Origin: Bifidobacterium sp. ESL0775
Lineage (GTDB): Bacteria > Actinomycetota > Actinomycetes > Actinomycetales > Bifidobacteriaceae
Direction: 5' to 3'
Assembly (NCBI RefSeq): GCF_029395475.1
Contig: NZ_CP113917.1
Coordinates: forward strand, 1,798,001 to 1,862,000
Length of the DNA stretch: 64,000 nt
Part shown: piece by piece, positions 10,394 through 19,867 of the stretch
Numbering within the stretch: the first letter of the stretch is position 1
Layout: each line of letters opens with the position of its first letter
The notes under the pieces: generated by a model
What the model was told of the DNA's origin: nothing
What the model saw: the letters and a program-made list of their open reading frames with translations, nothing else
The model's database searches: none
Made by a program: the position numbers and the translations under genes

Positions 10394-10792
10394 TCAGACG
10401 CGACGGCGCTTCGGAGGGCGCACACCGTTATGAGCCTGCGGGGTGACGTCGGTGATGGAGCCGACCTCAAGGCCTGCGGACTGCAGGGAGCGGATGGCGG
10501 TTTCGCGACCGCTGCCCGGACCCTTGACGTAGACGTCGACCTTCTTGACGCCGTGCTCCTGCGCCTTGCGGGCGGCGGACTCAGCGGCCATGCCTGCGGC
10601 GTAGGGGGTGGACTTACGTGAGCCCTTGAAACCGACATCGCCACCGGAGGCCCAGGCCACGACAGCGCCCGAGGGATCCGTGATGGAGATGATGGTGTTA
10701 TTGAAAGTGGACTTGATGTGCGCCTGACCGACCGGGACCGACTTGCGGTCACGGCGACGCGGCTTGCGCACGGCTTGCTTTGCAGCTGCCAT
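10394..10792 (-). CDS. rpsK: 30S ribosomal protein S11
   Basis: S11 is part of the platform of the 30S subunit. The 132-residue product has the basic N-terminus ([18 protein letters not shown]), then [28 protein letters not shown] and the C-terminal [20 protein letters not shown], all standard. It is followed by rpoA after about 80 bases and preceded by rpsM at about 107 bases. Confidence 0.98.
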   Translation of the reverse strand: MAAAKQAVRKPRRRDRKSVPVGQAHIKSTFNNTIISITDPSGAVVAWASGGDVGFKGSRKSTPYAAGMAAESAARKAQEHGVKKVDVYVKGPGSGRETAIRSLQSAGLEVGSITDVTPQAHNGVRPPKRRRV

Positions 10793-10899
10793 TGATCCTC
10801 GTTTCCTAATTACGAATGATTCCTACGTCACGAAGAGCCTGGAACGTAATCTTTACTGCCAACAACGCCCCGTCCCTCTTCATAACTGCTTAAGGCTGA

Positions 10900-11277
10900 T
10901 TACTTGACGGCCTTTTTCTTTCCAGCGACGGTACGCTTCGGACCCTTGCGGGTGCGGGCGTTGGTCTTGGTGCGCTGACCGCGCACAGGAAGACCATGGC
11001 GGTGACGCTGGCCCTGATAGCAGTTGATCTGAATCTTGCGACGAATATCCGCATCGACTTCACGACGCAGATCGCCTTCAATCTTGTAATTTGCCTCAAG
11101 ATAGTCGCGCAGCGTAATAAGCTGCTCATCGCTCAGATCCTTGACGCGGGTATCCGGATTCACACCGGTTGCGGCAAGCGTTTCCTTCGCGCGAGTACGG
11201 CCGACACCAAAGATATAGGTGAGGGCGATCTCGATGCGCTTCTCATTGGGGATGTCGACTCCGGCAAGACGTGCCAT
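10900..11277 (-). CDS. rpsM: 30S ribosomal protein S13
   Basis: S13 sits in the 30S head and makes bridges to the 50S subunit. The 125-residue product begins [26 protein letters not shown] and ends in a basic tail ([18 protein letters not shown]). The start is taken at this conserved Met rather than at an in-frame upstream codon. The 125-base gap to rpmJ contains GC-rich inverted sequence in the leader (near 11325-11355). Confidence 0.98.
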   Translation of the reverse strand: MARLAGVDIPNEKRIEIALTYIFGVGRTRAKETLAATGVNPDTRVKDLSDEQLITLRDYLEANYKIEGDLRREVDADIRRKIQINCYQGQRHRHGLPVRGQRTKTNARTRKGPKRTVAGKKKAVK

Positions 11278-11402
11278 TGCGATTCCTTCTATGTTTCCGT
11301 AGGTTTGTACCAAGTCATCCGGTTTCCCGGCTCGGGCCTACGTACCCGGGGTTCAGCTTTTGGGCTGCGACTCAGTACCTTTTCTGGTCGGAGGTTTTCC
11401 GC

Positions 11403-11516
11403 TCAGCCTTGACGCTGCTTGTGGCGCGGGTTGGAGCAGATCACCATGACGCGACCGTGACGACGGATCACGCGGCAATTCTCGCAGATCCTCTTCACAC
11501 TAGGGCTGACCTTCAT
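11403..11516 (-). CDS. rpmJ: 50S ribosomal protein L36
   Basis: This 37-residue protein ([20 protein letters not shown] then [17 protein letters not shown]) is the zinc-binding form of L36, with the C-x2-C pair in CENC and the later Cys and His as ligands. It lies between infA and rpsM, the usual actinobacterial order. Confidence 0.97.
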   Translation of the reverse strand: MKVSPSVKRICENCRVIRRHGRVMVICSNPRHKQRQG

Positions 11517-11537
11517 GGTTTTCCTTTTCTGTACCTT

Positions 11538-11756
11538 TTACTTATAACGGTACGTAATACGACCACGGTTCAGATCGTAGGGGCTCATCTCAAGGACCAC
11601 ACGGTCCTGCGGGAGGATGCGGATGTAATTCTTGCGCATCTTGCCTGAGATCGTGGCCAGCACGATGTGCTTGTTTTCAAGTTCGACGCGAAACATCGCG
11701 TTCGGCAGTGCTTCCACCACCTGACCTTCGACTTCAATCACACCGTCTTTAGCCAT
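11538..11756 (-). CDS. infA: Translation initiation factor IF-1
   Basis: IF-1 is an OB-fold protein that occupies the 30S A site during initiation. The 72-residue product [20 protein letters not shown] ... [15 protein letters not shown] matches the family from end to end. The start is the second Met of the open frame, where the family begins. It opens the infA-rpmJ-rpsM-rpsK-rpoA-rplQ run and lies just downstream of the adk terminator, so it needs its own promoter; I could not fix one. Confidence 0.98.
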   Translation of the reverse strand: MAKDGVIEVEGQVVEALPNAMFRVELENKHIVLATISGKMRKNYIRILPQDRVVLEMSPYDLNRGRITYRYK

Positions 11757-11831
11757 GAGCCTCATTCCGTTCTTTGGCCGATATTACAGTTTCGGCGCAT
11801 CCGAAAACACACCAACTTATTACTATAGCAA

Positions 11832-11878
11832 AAGAAGAGACCAGATGCGACACGGCGTGTTGCATTCAATCTCTTCTT
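11832..11878 (-). terminator. Terminator after adk
   Basis: AAGAAGAGA (11832-11840) and TCTCTTCTT (11870-11878) form a 9-bp outer stem with a further inner stem (ATGC-ACAC with GTGT-GCAT). On the minus strand it is followed by TTGC after a U-rich 3' arm. It lies about 80 bases past the adk stop and separates adk from infA. Confidence 0.7.
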
Positions 11879-11955
11879 GTGCTAATGGCGGATTTCAGTG
11901 TCAGGTGTCGGTCGCATAATCATGCCGCAACCAACCACATGAAAGAAATGCCCTA

Positions 11956-12516
11956 TCAGTCGAGCGCGTCGAAGATGGACTTGGAGATGTCCTCGATATC
12001 ACCCTCGCCATCGATGGGGACCAGGCAGCCACGGGACTTGTAGGTGTCGAGCAGTGGCGCGGTCTCCTCGTCGTAGGTCTTGAGACGCTGGGCGATGGCC
12101 TCGGCGTTGTCGTCGGCACGGCCTTCTTCGGCGGCGCGCTTGGCGATACGCTTCATCAGGATGTCGCGGTCGGCGTCGAGCGCCACGACCTTGTCGAGCG
12201 GGGTGCCGAGCCCTTCGAGCATCTTGTCGAGCGCCTCGACCTGGGCCGCGTTGCGCGGGTAGCCGTCGAGGATCCAGCCGTTCTTGGCATCGTCCATGGC
12301 GAGGCGGTCCTTGACGATCTTGTTGGTCAGTTCATCAGGCACGAGCTGACCTTTGTCGGTATAGCTCTTGGCTTCCTGCCCGAGCGGGGTGTTGTTCTTC
12401 ATGTTGTAGCGGAAGATGTCGCCGGTGGAGATGTGCGGGATGCCGTAGTGCTCCGCGATCAGCTTGGCTTGGGTTCCCTTGCCCACTCCTTGCGGGCCCA
12501 TAATTAATAGACGCAT
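11956..12516 (-). CDS. adk: Adenylate kinase
   Basis: Adk interconverts ATP, AMP and ADP. The P-loop GPQGVGKGTQ lies near residue 7, with the AMP-binding segment ISTGDIFR and the DGYPRN motif downstream. The 186-residue length marks the short form, without the zinc-binding LID insertion. The start is set at MRLLIMGPQG, preceded by AAGGA. It is downstream of secY, but a hairpin lies before it and another after it, so it may be made largely as its own transcript. Confidence 0.97.
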   Translation of the reverse strand: MRLLIMGPQGVGKGTQAKLIAEHYGIPHISTGDIFRYNMKNNTPLGQEAKSYTDKGQLVPDELTNKIVKDRLAMDDAKNGWILDGYPRNAAQVEALDKMLEGLGTPLDKVVALDADRDILMKRIAKRAAEEGRADDNAEAIAQRLKTYDEETAPLLDTYKSRGCLVPIDGEGDIEDISKSIFDALD

Positions 12517-12551
12517 GTAATCCACTTCCTTGGTTGTTGTACCTAGCAAAT

Positions 12552-12584
12552 GATGCCCACCCGTTTCAAAGACGGATGAGCATC
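12552..12584 (-). terminator. Hairpin/terminator between secY and adk
   Basis: In minus-strand RNA, 13 bases starting GAUGCUCAU (12584 downwards) pair fully, with two G-U pairs, with a 3' arm ending GGGCAUC, followed by AUUUGC. It lies about 50 bases past the secY stop. The weak U-run makes partial readthrough to adk plausible. Confidence 0.6.
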
Positions 12585-12635
12585 ATTTCATTGTTTTTTC
12601 TTTACAGCTGTTTTCAACGGCTCAACCGAATATCG

Positions 12636-14255
12636 TCACTCGGACTTGTCGTCGGTGTCGTCATCGTCCTTGGAGGATTTGTCATCGCTGGTCGCATCCT
12701 CTTCGTTCGATTCGCCACTCTCGGTGGTTGAATCTTCGGAATCGGTGGTCTCGGTGTTCTCAACCTCTGAGTTTTCGACCGCTGAGGTATCTGTGGCATC
12801 TTCGTCGGTCTTGGTGGCTTCCTCATCGGTCGTCTCGGACACGGCGTCTTCGCTTTCGTTGGAGGTGCTCTCCAAAACGGCCGTCGCGGAGCTCTTGGAC
12901 TTCTTGGACGTCTTGACGTCCTCGCCCTCGATATGGTCGGTGTCCTCAAGCAGGAAGCCGGTGTATTGGAACTGCTCGGTCTGGGCCTTGGCCTGACGCA
13001 GGGTATCGAGGCCGACGCCCGCGATGATCAGGATGGTCGTGCCACCGAACGGAAGCTTGTTGTTGAGCTTCAGCATCATGATGAGCATGGTCGGAATCAA
13101 CGCGACGAAGAGCAGGTAGATGGCGCCGACCGTGTTGAGCCTGTTCATCACATAGCTCAGGTAACGGCTGGTGGCGCTGCCGGCGCGGATGCCGGGGATG
13201 AAGCCACCGTACTGCTTCATGTTGTCCGCGGTCTCGTCAGGGTCGAAGGTGATCGACGTGTAGAAGAAGCAGAAGAACACGATCATCACGGCGTAGAGCG
13301 CGATGTACCAGACGGAGGTCGTGTTGGCCAGGTTGGTGTTGATCCACTTGACCCACTTCTGGTCGGACTTGCCGAACTGCGCGATCAGCGTCGGGATTGC
13401 CAGGATCGAGGAGGCGAAGATCGGCGGGATGACGCCGGACATGTTGATCTTCAGCGGAAGGTAGGTGGAGGAACCGCCGTACATCTTGCGGCCGATCATG
13501 CGGCGTGTGTACTGCACCGGGATGCGGCGCTGCGCGAGCTCGACGAAATCGACGAAGATGAGGATGACGATGAGGACCGCGACGACGATGCCGAAGTACG
13601 TCCAGTTGCCGTTCTTGCCGTTGGTGCCCCAACCGATGCGCCAAAGCTGCGGCAGGAAGCCGGAGCAGATGGACATGAAGATCAAAATGGACATGCCTTG
13701 GCCGATGCCCTTGTCGGTAATCAACTCGGCCATCCACATGATGAGACCCGTGCCACCGGTCATGATCATGACCATGACCGCGAGGTTCCACACCGAGCCG
13801 TCAGGAACGACCTGGCCGCACTGGTAGTTGAACAACGCGCCGGAACGGGCGGTGACCAGGATGGTGGTGGACTGCAGGATCGCCAGGCCGATGGTGAGAT
13901 AACGCGTGTACTGCGTCAGCTTCGTCTCGCCGGACTGGCCTTCCTTATGCAGCGCCTCGAAACGAGGGATGACCACGCGCAGCAGTTGGATGACGATGGA
14001 CGCCGTGATGTACGGCATGACGCCCAATGCGAAGATCGATAGCTGCAGCATGGCGCCGCCGGAGAAGAGGTTGACCAACCCCACGAAGTTCTCCTGGGCC
14101 GTCTTCATGGTGCCCACGCATTGCTGGACCACCTTGTAGTCCACTCCCGGTGTCGGTATGAACGAACCGATGCGGTAGATGACAATGATGCCGAGCACGA
14201 AGAGGATCTTATGGCGAAGTTCCTTCGTCTTCAGGGCCTGGATTAACGTCCTCAC
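12636..14255 (-). CDS. secY: Protein translocase subunit SecY with acidic C-terminal tail
   Basis: SecY forms the protein-conducting channel. Ten membrane helices span about residues 15-430, with the family stretches LFSGGAMLQLSIFALGVMPYITASI and the C5 loop region RRIPVQYTRRMIGRKMYGG. After the last helix (about 435) an unusual tail of about 100 residues, rich in Ser, Thr, Glu and Asp, extends to 539. The start is GTG (GTGAGGACG), preceded by AAGGA. SecY is cut off from the spc operon upstream by a strong terminator after rplO, and from adk by a hairpin. Confidence 0.97.
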   Translation of the reverse strand: MRTLIQALKTKELRHKILFVLGIIVIYRIGSFIPTPGVDYKVVQQCVGTMKTAQENFVGLVNLFSGGAMLQLSIFALGVMPYITASIVIQLLRVVIPRFEALHKEGQSGETKLTQYTRYLTIGLAILQSTTILVTARSGALFNYQCGQVVPDGSVWNLAVMVMIMTGGTGLIMWMAELITDKGIGQGMSILIFMSICSGFLPQLWRIGWGTNGKNGNWTYFGIVVAVLIVILIFVDFVELAQRRIPVQYTRRMIGRKMYGGSSTYLPLKINMSGVIPPIFASSILAIPTLIAQFGKSDQKWVKWINTNLANTTSVWYIALYAVMIVFFCFFYTSITFDPDETADNMKQYGGFIPGIRAGSATSRYLSYVMNRLNTVGAIYLLFVALIPTMLIMMLKLNNKLPFGGTTILIIAGVGLDTLRQAKAQTEQFQYTGFLLEDTDHIEGEDVKTSKKSKSSATAVLESTSNESEDAVSETTDEEATKTDEDATDTSAVENSEVENTETTDSEDSTTESGESNEEDATSDDKSSKDDDDTDDKSE

Positions 14256-14557
14256 CTAGATTTCCTTCCCTATTCGGCACATCTGCTGTGCCGATGCAAA
14301 CACACTAAGCGATAATCTTAGCGTCAAGCGTCTACCAAATAACGTGCACCACTCCGGCAATTGTGAAGTTCACCGTTATTTTGCGGATTGCCGATTCCCG
14401 AGCCGTTTCAATCGTGCGCACTCTGGCATATCTCAATGAGTGTGCATCATGGTGAGCACAATGCCCAAGAATGGCAAAAACAAGTGGTCCCCTTCGCTGA
14501 TGCGAAAAGGACCACCATGCATGCGAACCCTAAAGGCTCACATTACAGACATCCGAA
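14256..14557. other. secY-rplO intergenic region
   Basis: The gap holds the rplO terminator and the secY leader. In the leader, GGCACA-TCTGC-TGTGCC (about 14276-14292) and CTAAG-N7-CTTAG (about 14306-14322) are inverted repeats. A minus-strand TTGACG overlaps the second repeat, but no convincing -10 follows at proper spacing, so the secY promoter is not fixed. Confidence 0.5.
14484..14515 (-). terminator. Terminator of the spc operon after rplO
   Basis: GTGGTCC (14484-14490) and GGACCAC (14509-14515) form the base, and TTCGC/GCGAA extends it above a small internal loop. The minus-strand RNA continues with UUGUUUUUGCC. This is a strong rho-independent terminator about 43 bases beyond the rplO stop. 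Confidence 0.9.
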
Positions 14558-15019
14558 TTACTCTTCGGAAATGGTGCCGCCTGCAGCCTCGATCTTGGCC
14601 TTGGCGGACTTGGAAGCCTTCACGCCCTTGAGCGTGAACGCGACCTTGGTCTCACCGTCGCCCAGGACCTTGACAGGGTATCCGGCGCGAACCGCACCGG
14701 CCTTGACGAGATCGGCGACCGTGACCTCCCCACCCTTCGGGAACAGCTTGGAGAGTGCGGAGACGTTGACGACCTGGAACTCCTGCTTGAAGGGGCTCTT
14801 GAAGCCGCGAAGCTTCGGCAGGCGCATGTAGAGAGGCAGCTGGCCACCTTCGAAGCCAGGACGAACCTGGTAACGCTTCAAAGTGCCCTTGGCGCCACGT
14901 CCCGAGGTCTTGCCCTTGGAACCCTCGCCACGGCCCACGCGGATGCGGTTCTTCTTGGCACCCGGAGCAGGACGCAGGTCATGCATCTGCAAAATCGTGT
15001 TTTCTTCTTGTTCTGCCAT
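14558..15019 (-). CDS. rplO: 50S ribosomal protein L15
   Basis: L15 is an assembly protein of the 50S core. The 153-residue product carries [36 protein letters not shown] near the N-terminus and the L15 C-terminal fold. The start Met is [11 protein letters not shown], one base after the rpmD stop. It closes the spc operon before the terminator. Confidence 0.98.
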   Translation of the reverse strand: MAEQEENTILQMHDLRPAPGAKKNRIRVGRGEGSKGKTSGRGAKGTLKRYQVRPGFEGGQLPLYMRLPKLRGFKSPFKQEFQVVNVSALSKLFPKGGEVTVADLVKAGAVRAGYPVKVLGDGETKVAFTLKGVKASKSAKAKIEAAGGTISEE

Positions 15020-15020
15020 A

Positions 15021-15200
15021 TCAGGCCTCCTCAACCGTGACCAAGTGGCGAACCGCATTGATCAGACCGCGGGTTGCAGGAGTGTCCTCACGGACAACCG
15101 TCTGACCGATCTTGTGCAGGCCGAGCGTGCGAACGGTGTCGCGCTGGGCGGGCTTGCGGTTGACCAGACCTTTTGTCAGTGTGATCTTCAGATCTGCCAT
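15021..15200 (-). CDS. rpmD: 50S ribosomal protein L30
   Basis: This 59-residue protein ([20 protein letters not shown] ... [15 protein letters not shown]) is a standard L30. Its ATG overlaps the rpsE stop by one base (TAATG), which points to translational coupling, and its stop abuts rplO. Confidence 0.97.
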   Translation of the reverse strand: MADLKITLTKGLVNRKPAQRDTVRTLGLHKIGQTVVREDTPATRGLINAVRHLVTVEEA

Positions 15201-15970
15201 TACTCTTCACCATCCTTGGCTTGTTCGGCTTCGGCCTTGGCGTCCTCACGGGCCTTGCGGGCCTCGGCGATGCCTTCGGCGCGAGCACGAAGCAGGGTGT
15301 CGGGAGCGACTTCCTCAACGGTCAAGCCACGGCGCGCCGCGATCTCTTCCGGCTCCTCGAGCTGCTTCAAGGCATCCACAGTGGCGCGAACCACGTTGAC
15401 CGCGGTGGCGCTTCCCATGGACTTGGTAAGGATATCAGAGATGCCTGCGCACTCCATGACGGCGCGGACCGCACCGCCGGCGATTACGCCGGTGCCGGGA
15501 GCGGCGGGACGAAGCAGGACGGTACCTGCGGCGTCATGGCCGATGACCGGGTGGGTCACGGTGCCGCGAACGCGCGGGACGGTGAACATGTGCTTCTTGG
15601 CGTCAAGCTGGCCCTTGGCGATGGCGGCAGGAACCTCACGGGACTTGCCATAGCCAACACCGACGGTGCCGTTGCCGTCTCCGACCACCACGAGAGCGGC
15701 GAAGCTCATGCTACGGCCACCCTTACGGGTCTTGGAAACGCGGTTGATGGTCACGACGCGGTCGAGCAGCTCGTCGCCACGATTTTCCTCGCGACGGCCG
15801 CGGCGTTCACCGCGACGCTCCCCTCGACGGCCTTCACCGCGGCCTTCGCCACGTCCGCCGCGGCGTGAACCACGACGATCGTCATTGCGCTGGCCCTGCT
15901 TGTTATCGTTGGACGCCTGCGTGTTCTGAGTTTCTTCAGTCACTTGGGTTTCCTTTTCGTTGTCGCTCAC
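15200..15970 (-). CDS. rpsE: 30S ribosomal protein S5 with RG-rich N-terminal extension
   Basis: S5 acts in decoding fidelity and mRNA entry. The S5 core ([33 protein letters not shown] onward) begins at about residue 66. It is preceded by an acidic/Gln-rich stretch and then dense RG/RR repeats ([20 protein letters not shown]), probably disordered and RNA-binding. At 256 residues it is about 90 longer than the E. coli protein. It overlaps rplR by four bases (ATGA) and rpmD by one. Confidence 0.97.
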   Translation of the reverse strand: MSDNEKETQVTEETQNTQASNDNKQGQRNDDRRGSRRGGRGEGRGEGRRGERRGERRGRREENRGDELLDRVVTINRVSKTRKGGRSMSFAALVVVGDGNGTVGVGYGKSREVPAAIAKGQLDAKKHMFTVPRVRGTVTHPVIGHDAAGTVLLRPAAPGTGVIAGGAVRAVMECAGISDILTKSMGSATAVNVVRATVDALKQLEEPEEIAARRGLTVEEVAPDTLLRARAEGIAEARKAREDAKAEAEQAKDGEE

Positions 15971-16338
15971 AGTGCAAGACCTCCCTGACGGGCGCCTTCA
16001 GCTACGGCTGCGACGCGACCATGATACTTGTTGCCACCACGGTCGAAGACGACGGAATCGATGCCCGCGTCCTTGGCCTTCTTGGCAATCAGCTCGCCGA
16101 CCTTCTGAGCGGCTTCGGTCTTGGTGCCCTTGAACCCATCGAAATCATGGGTGATGGTGGACTCGCTGACCAAAGTGACGCCCTTGGTGTCGTCGACGAT
16201 CTGAGCGACCATGTGGCGGTTCGAACGGGTGACGACCAGACGCGGACGCTCTGCGGTGCCGGTGAGGTGCTTGCGAAGACGTGCGTGACGGCGAAGCCTT
16301 GCGACTTTCTTGCCTTTACCGAAAATCTTGACTGTCAT
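15967..16338 (-). CDS. rplR: 50S ribosomal protein L18
   Basis: L18 binds 5S rRNA. The 123-residue product starts [20 protein letters not shown] and contains [21 protein letters not shown], as expected. The start is the conserved internal Met; the upstream part of the open frame lies in rplF. It is translationally coupled to rpsE through an ATGA overlap. Confidence 0.97.
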   Translation of the reverse strand: MTVKIFGKGKKVARLRRHARLRKHLTGTAERPRLVVTRSNRHMVAQIVDDTKGVTLVSESTITHDFDGFKGTKTEAAQKVGELIAKKAKDAGIDSVVFDRGGNKYHGRVAAVAEGARQGGLAL

Positions 16339-16339
16339 A

Positions 16340-16879
16340 TCACTTACCAGCCTTTCCAGCCTTGCGCAGGATGTGTTCGTCGGTGTACTTGATGCCCTTG
16401 CCCTTGTAGGGTTCCGGCTTGCGAAGCGCGCGGATATTGGCCGCGGCCTGACCGACCGCCTGCTTGTCAATACCCTTGACGACCACCTGGTTGGCATTCG
16501 GCAGCTCGAAGGTGATGCCTTCGGGCGGGTTGACGGTGATGGTGTGCGAATAGCCGAGCGAGAACTCGATGCCCTTGCCCTTCATCTGCGCACGGTAACC
16601 GGTGCCGACGATGTCCAGCGTCTTGGTGAATCCTTCGTGCACGCCCTGGACCATCGAAGCGACGATGGAACGGGCCAGACCATGGTCCGCACGGGTCTGC
16701 AGCTGGTCATCGGCCGGGTCGAAGTAAATGGTGTTGTCTTCGACGCGGGCGGTGATGCCGTCGGGAATAGTGTAGGAATCAGAACCCTTGGCGCCTTTGA
16801 CGCTGAAGTTCTGTCCGTCGATCTTGACTTCCACGCCTGCCGGAATGGTGACGGGGAGCTTACCAATATGTGATGCCAT
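16340..16879 (-). CDS. rplF: 50S ribosomal protein L6
   Basis: L6 has two related domains and lies near the factor-binding site. The 179-residue product begins [32 protein letters not shown] and carries the C-terminal [16 protein letters not shown] motif typical of L6. It follows rpsH by 16 bases and abuts rplR. Confidence 0.98.
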   Translation of the reverse strand: MASHIGKLPVTIPAGVEVKIDGQNFSVKGAKGSDSYTIPDGITARVEDNTIYFDPADDQLQTRADHGLARSIVASMVQGVHEGFTKTLDIVGTGYRAQMKGKGIEFSLGYSHTITVNPPEGITFELPNANQVVVKGIDKQAVGQAAANIRALRKPEPYKGKGIKYTDEHILRKAGKAGK

Positions 16880-16895
16880 GTTTAGCTCTCCTTTC

Positions 16896-17294
16896 TCACC
16901 AAACGAAGGCGACGATCTCGCCGCCGATGCCCCGGTCGAGGCAATCTTTCTGGGTCAACAATCCTGCACTGGTCGAGATGATCGCGACACCCATGCCACC
17001 AAGTGGCATCGGCAGCGCGTCCGACTTCGCATAGCGACGCAGGCCGGGCTTCGAGATGCGCTTGATGCCCTGAATGGCACGCTCGCCATTGGGACCGTAC
17101 TTCAGCGTGATCTCAAGGTTCTGGCCGACGCGGGCATCCGTAGCGGTGAAGTCCTTGATATAGCCTTCACGCTTCAGGATCTCGGCGATCGCCGCCTTGA
17201 ACTTGGAGTACGGCATCGAAACGGTCTCATGCTTCGCCGCACTCGCATTACGCAGACGCGTAAGCATGTCTGCGATTGGATCTGTCATTGTCAT
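16896..17294 (-). CDS. rpsH: 30S ribosomal protein S8
   Basis: S8 binds the central domain of 16S rRNA and in many bacteria also represses the spc operon. The 132-residue product starts [40 protein letters not shown] and ends in the [35 protein letters not shown] region conserved in S8. An alternative Met two codons later cannot be excluded. Confidence 0.97.
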   Translation of the reverse strand: MTMTDPIADMLTRLRNASAAKHETVSMPYSKFKAAIAEILKREGYIKDFTATDARVGQNLEITLKYGPNGERAIQGIKRISKPGLRRYAKSDALPMPLGGMGVAIISTSAGLLTQKDCLDRGIGGEIVAFVW

Positions 17295-17382
17295 GTGGGC
17301 TAACGCCCTTTCTCGCCGTGGTTTCCTCCGCCGGAGCAAATCGATAGGACCTGCCCCGGCCGAGGACCTTCAGCGTCGATGT

Positions 17383-17568
17383 TTACCAACTGGACTTCGT
17401 AACTCCGGGCAGCTCGCCACGATGAGCCTTCTCGCGAAGGCAGATGCGGCACAGGCCGAACTTGCGATATACGGAGTGGGGACGGCCGCAAACCTGGCAG
17501 CGCGTGTAGGCGCGCACCTTGAACTTTGGTTTGGCAGCAGCCTTGTTTCTAAGAGCGGTTTTTGCCAT
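17383..17568 (-). CDS. rpsN: 30S ribosomal protein S14, zinc-binding type Z
   Basis: This 61-residue protein ([20 protein letters not shown] ...) has the zinc ribbon CQVCGRP ... GLCRICLRE, the hallmark of the short C+ S14. It abuts rplE by one base and precedes rpsH by about 90 bases. The zinc-free paralogue used under zinc limitation, if any, is not in this window. Confidence 0.97.
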   Translation of the reverse strand: MAKTALRNKAAAKPKFKVRAYTRCQVCGRPHSVYRKFGLCRICLREKAHRGELPGVTKSSW

Positions 17569-17569
17569 T

Positions 17570-18142
17570 TCAGTTCTCCTTGAAGGGGAAGCCAAGGTGC
17601 TTGAGCAATGCCCGAGCTTCCTTGTCATCCTTGGTGCTGGTCACCACGGTGATGTCCATGCCGCGCTGATGATCGATCGCATCCGGATCGATCTCGTGGA
17701 ACATGGACTGCTCGGTGAGACCGAAGTTGTAGTTGCCCTGGCCATCGAACTGACGATCGCTGATACCGCGGAAATCGCGGATACGCGGCAGAGCCAGAAC
17801 GAGCAGCCTGTCGAGGAACTCCCACATGCGGTCGCCGCGAAGCGTGACGTAGGCGCCAATGGCCTGGCCCTCACGCAGATGGAACTGCGCGACGGACTTC
17901 TTGGCCTTGGTGACCTTCGGCTTCTGGCCGGTGATGGCCGTGAGATCCTTGACGGCGCCCTCGATGAGCTTGGAGTCGCGGGCCGCGGCGCCGACGCCCA
18001 TGGAGACGACGACCTTCTGGACCTTGGCGACCTGCATCGGGTTGGAATGCTTGAATTCCTTCTCAAGCTCGGGCACGATCTTTTCGTTGTACTGCTGCTT
18101 CAGGCGCGGTGTTGCCGGCGCTTCGACTGACGTATCGGTCAT
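17570..18142 (-). CDS. rplE: 50S ribosomal protein L5
   Basis: L5 binds 5S rRNA and contacts the P-site tRNA. The 190-residue product contains [18 protein letters not shown], the basic [21 protein letters not shown] region and the C-terminal [22 protein letters not shown] block, all typical. It overlaps the rplX stop by four bases. Confidence 0.98.
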   Translation of the reverse strand: MTDTSVEAPATPRLKQQYNEKIVPELEKEFKHSNPMQVAKVQKVVVSMGVGAAARDSKLIEGAVKDLTAITGQKPKVTKAKKSVAQFHLREGQAIGAYVTLRGDRMWEFLDRLLVLALPRIRDFRGISDRQFDGQGNYNFGLTEQSMFHEIDPDAIDHQRGMDITVVTSTKDDKEARALLKHLGFPFKEN

Positions 18143-18474
18143 GCCAGCTCCTTTCCTGATTTCTTGGCGATGCGGGTGCGCACGGTCTTGACCTTGCCGT
18201 CCTGGGCCTTGGTCGTGACCTTGACGCCGACGCGGGTCGGTTCCTTGGTCTCCGGGTCGATGACCATCACATTGGAGCGATGGATCGGCGCCTCAACGGA
18301 GACGATGCCGGACTGCTGACCCTGCTGGGTGGCGCGCACGTGCTTCTTGACGATCTGGACACCTTCGACGATCAGACGGTCGTTGGCAAGCACCTTGGTG
18401 ACTTTGCCTTCCTTCCCGCGATCCTTGCCGCGGATGACCTTGACCTGGTCGCCGGTCTTGATCTTGGCTACCAT
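18139..18474 (-). CDS. rplX: 50S ribosomal protein L24
   Basis: L24 is an early 50S assembly initiator with a KOW motif, here [26 protein letters not shown]. The length is 111 residues. It lies one base downstream of rplN and overlaps rplE by four bases. Confidence 0.97.
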   Translation of the reverse strand: MVAKIKTGDQVKVIRGKDRGKEGKVTKVLANDRLIVEGVQIVKKHVRATQQGQQSGIVSVEAPIHRSNVMVIDPETKEPTRVGVKVTTKAQDGKVKTVRTRIAKKSGKELA

Positions 18475-18475
18475 C

Positions 18476-18844
18476 TCAGATCACCTCCGGGGCGAGGGAC
18501 ACGATCTTCATGAAGCGCTTGTCGCGCAGTTCACGTCCGACCGGTCCGAAGATACGAGTGCCCTTTGGCTCATGGCCGGAGCCAAGAATAACCGCAGCGT
18601 TCTCGTCGAACTTGATGTATGAGCCGTCCTTGCGACGATGCTCTTTTACCGTGCGGACGACAACGGCCTTGACCACGTCGCCCTTCTTGACCGACCCGCC
18701 AGGGATCGCGTCCTTGACGGAGGCGACGATTACGTCGCCGATGCCGGCATAGCGTCGCTTCGATCCGCCGAGCACTCGGATGGCCAAGATCTCCTTGGCA
18801 CCCGTGTTGTCGGCGACATGAAGCCGCGTTTCCTGCTGAATCAT
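18476..18844 (-). CDS. rplN: 50S ribosomal protein L14
   Basis: L14 is a universal 50S protein at the subunit interface. The 122-residue product begins [37 protein letters not shown] and contains [24 protein letters not shown], a near-invariant L14 pattern. A 71-base gap separates it from rpsQ. Confidence 0.98.
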   Translation of the reverse strand: MIQQETRLHVADNTGAKEILAIRVLGGSKRRYAGIGDVIVASVKDAIPGGSVKKGDVVKAVVVRTVKEHRRKDGSYIKFDENAAVILGSGHEPKGTRIFGPVGRELRDKRFMKIVSLAPEVI

Positions 18845-18915
18845 TGATTCTCCTTAGCCGCGCTGGTTCTCCCCTGCCACCCGTGAGGGTGAGCAGCGGA
18901 GCCTTGCCGAACTTG

Positions 18916-19182
18916 TTACTTGGCGCGTTCGACGATGGAGTCGAGACGCCAACGCTTGGTCTTGCTCAAAGGCCGAGTCTCCATGATACGCACGAAGTCG
19001 CCGTTGTGGGCGTCGTTGTGCTCGTCATGAACCTTGACCTTACGAGTGGAACGGACGACCTTGCCGTACAGGGGGTGGGTCGAACGCTGCTCGAGCTCGA
19101 CGGTGATGGTCTTGTCCATTGCGTCGGACACGACGTAACCACTACGAGTCTTGCGGAAGTTGCGCTCTTGCTTTTCAGCCAT
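18916..19182 (-). CDS. rpsQ: 30S ribosomal protein S17
   Basis: S17 binds the 5' domain of 16S rRNA. The 88-residue product includes [35 protein letters not shown] and [17 protein letters not shown], typical of the family. It follows rpmC directly. Confidence 0.97.
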   Translation of the reverse strand: MAEKQERNFRKTRSGYVVSDAMDKTITVELEQRSTHPLYGKVVRSTRKVKVHDEHNDAHNGDFVRIMETRPLSKTKRWRLDSIVERAK

Positions 19183-19184
19183 GC

Positions 19185-19442
19185 TTACTTCTCCTCAGTC
19201 TTCGTGTCGCCCGACTCAGGCGCCTCGCTGATACCGAGTTCACGTTCACGCAGGACAGTGTACATCCTGGCGATGTCATGCTTCACGGCCTTGAGCCTGG
19301 CGGAGTTGTCAAGCTGACCGGTGGCGTTCTGGAAGCGCAGGTTGAAGAGCTCTTCCTTGGACTTCTTGAGGAAGCCCTCGATCTCGCCATTGGTCTTCTC
19401 GTTGAGATTCTTGATGCTGTAGTCAGCTGTTCCGACTGCCAT
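19185..19442 (-). CDS. rpmC: 50S ribosomal protein L29
   Basis: L29 lies at the tunnel exit next to L23. The 85-residue product has the family core [58 protein letters not shown]. The C-terminal 15 residues ([14 protein letters not shown]) are an acidic extension. Its start overlaps the rplP stop by one base. Confidence 0.97.
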   Translation of the reverse strand: MAVGTADYSIKNLNEKTNGEIEGFLKKSKEELFNLRFQNATGQLDNSARLKAVKHDIARMYTVLRERELGISEAPESGDTKTEEK

Positions 19443-19861
19443 CAGATGTCACCGCCTTCACGTGCGATAATGCGGCACTTCATCGGCAGCTTGTCGATGG
19501 CGCGGCGAAGGGCTTCCTTCGCGGTCGCCTCGTCGACACCGCCGATTTCGAACATCACGCGTCCGGGATGCACATTGGCGATCCAGGACTCCGGGGTGCC
19601 CTTGCCGGAACCCATTCGGCTTCCGAGCGCGTGCTTGGTCAAAGGACGATCAGGGAAGATCGTGATCCACACACGACCACCACGCTTGATGTAGCGGGTC
19701 ATGGCGATACGAGCGGCCTCGATCTGGCGGTTGGAGATGTAGGCAGGGGCCAGAGCCTGGATGCCATAATCGCCGAACGCGATCTCGTTGCCGCCCTTGG
19801 ACATGCCGCGGCGCTTCGGACGCTGCTGTTTACGGTACTTAGTCCTCTTTGGGATAAGCAT
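19442..19861 (-). CDS. rplP: 50S ribosomal protein L16
   Basis: L16 helps shape the A-site tRNA-binding region of the 50S subunit. The 139-residue product begins [39 protein letters not shown] and continues with the standard [25 protein letters not shown]. It lies six bases after rpsC. Confidence 0.98.
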   Translation of the reverse strand: MLIPKRTKYRKQQRPKRRGMSKGGNEIAFGDYGIQALAPAYISNRQIEAARIAMTRYIKRGGRVWITIFPDRPLTKHALGSRMGSGKGTPESWIANVHPGRVMFEIGGVDEATAKEALRRAIDKLPMKCRIIAREGGDI

Positions 19862-19867
19862 ATCTGC

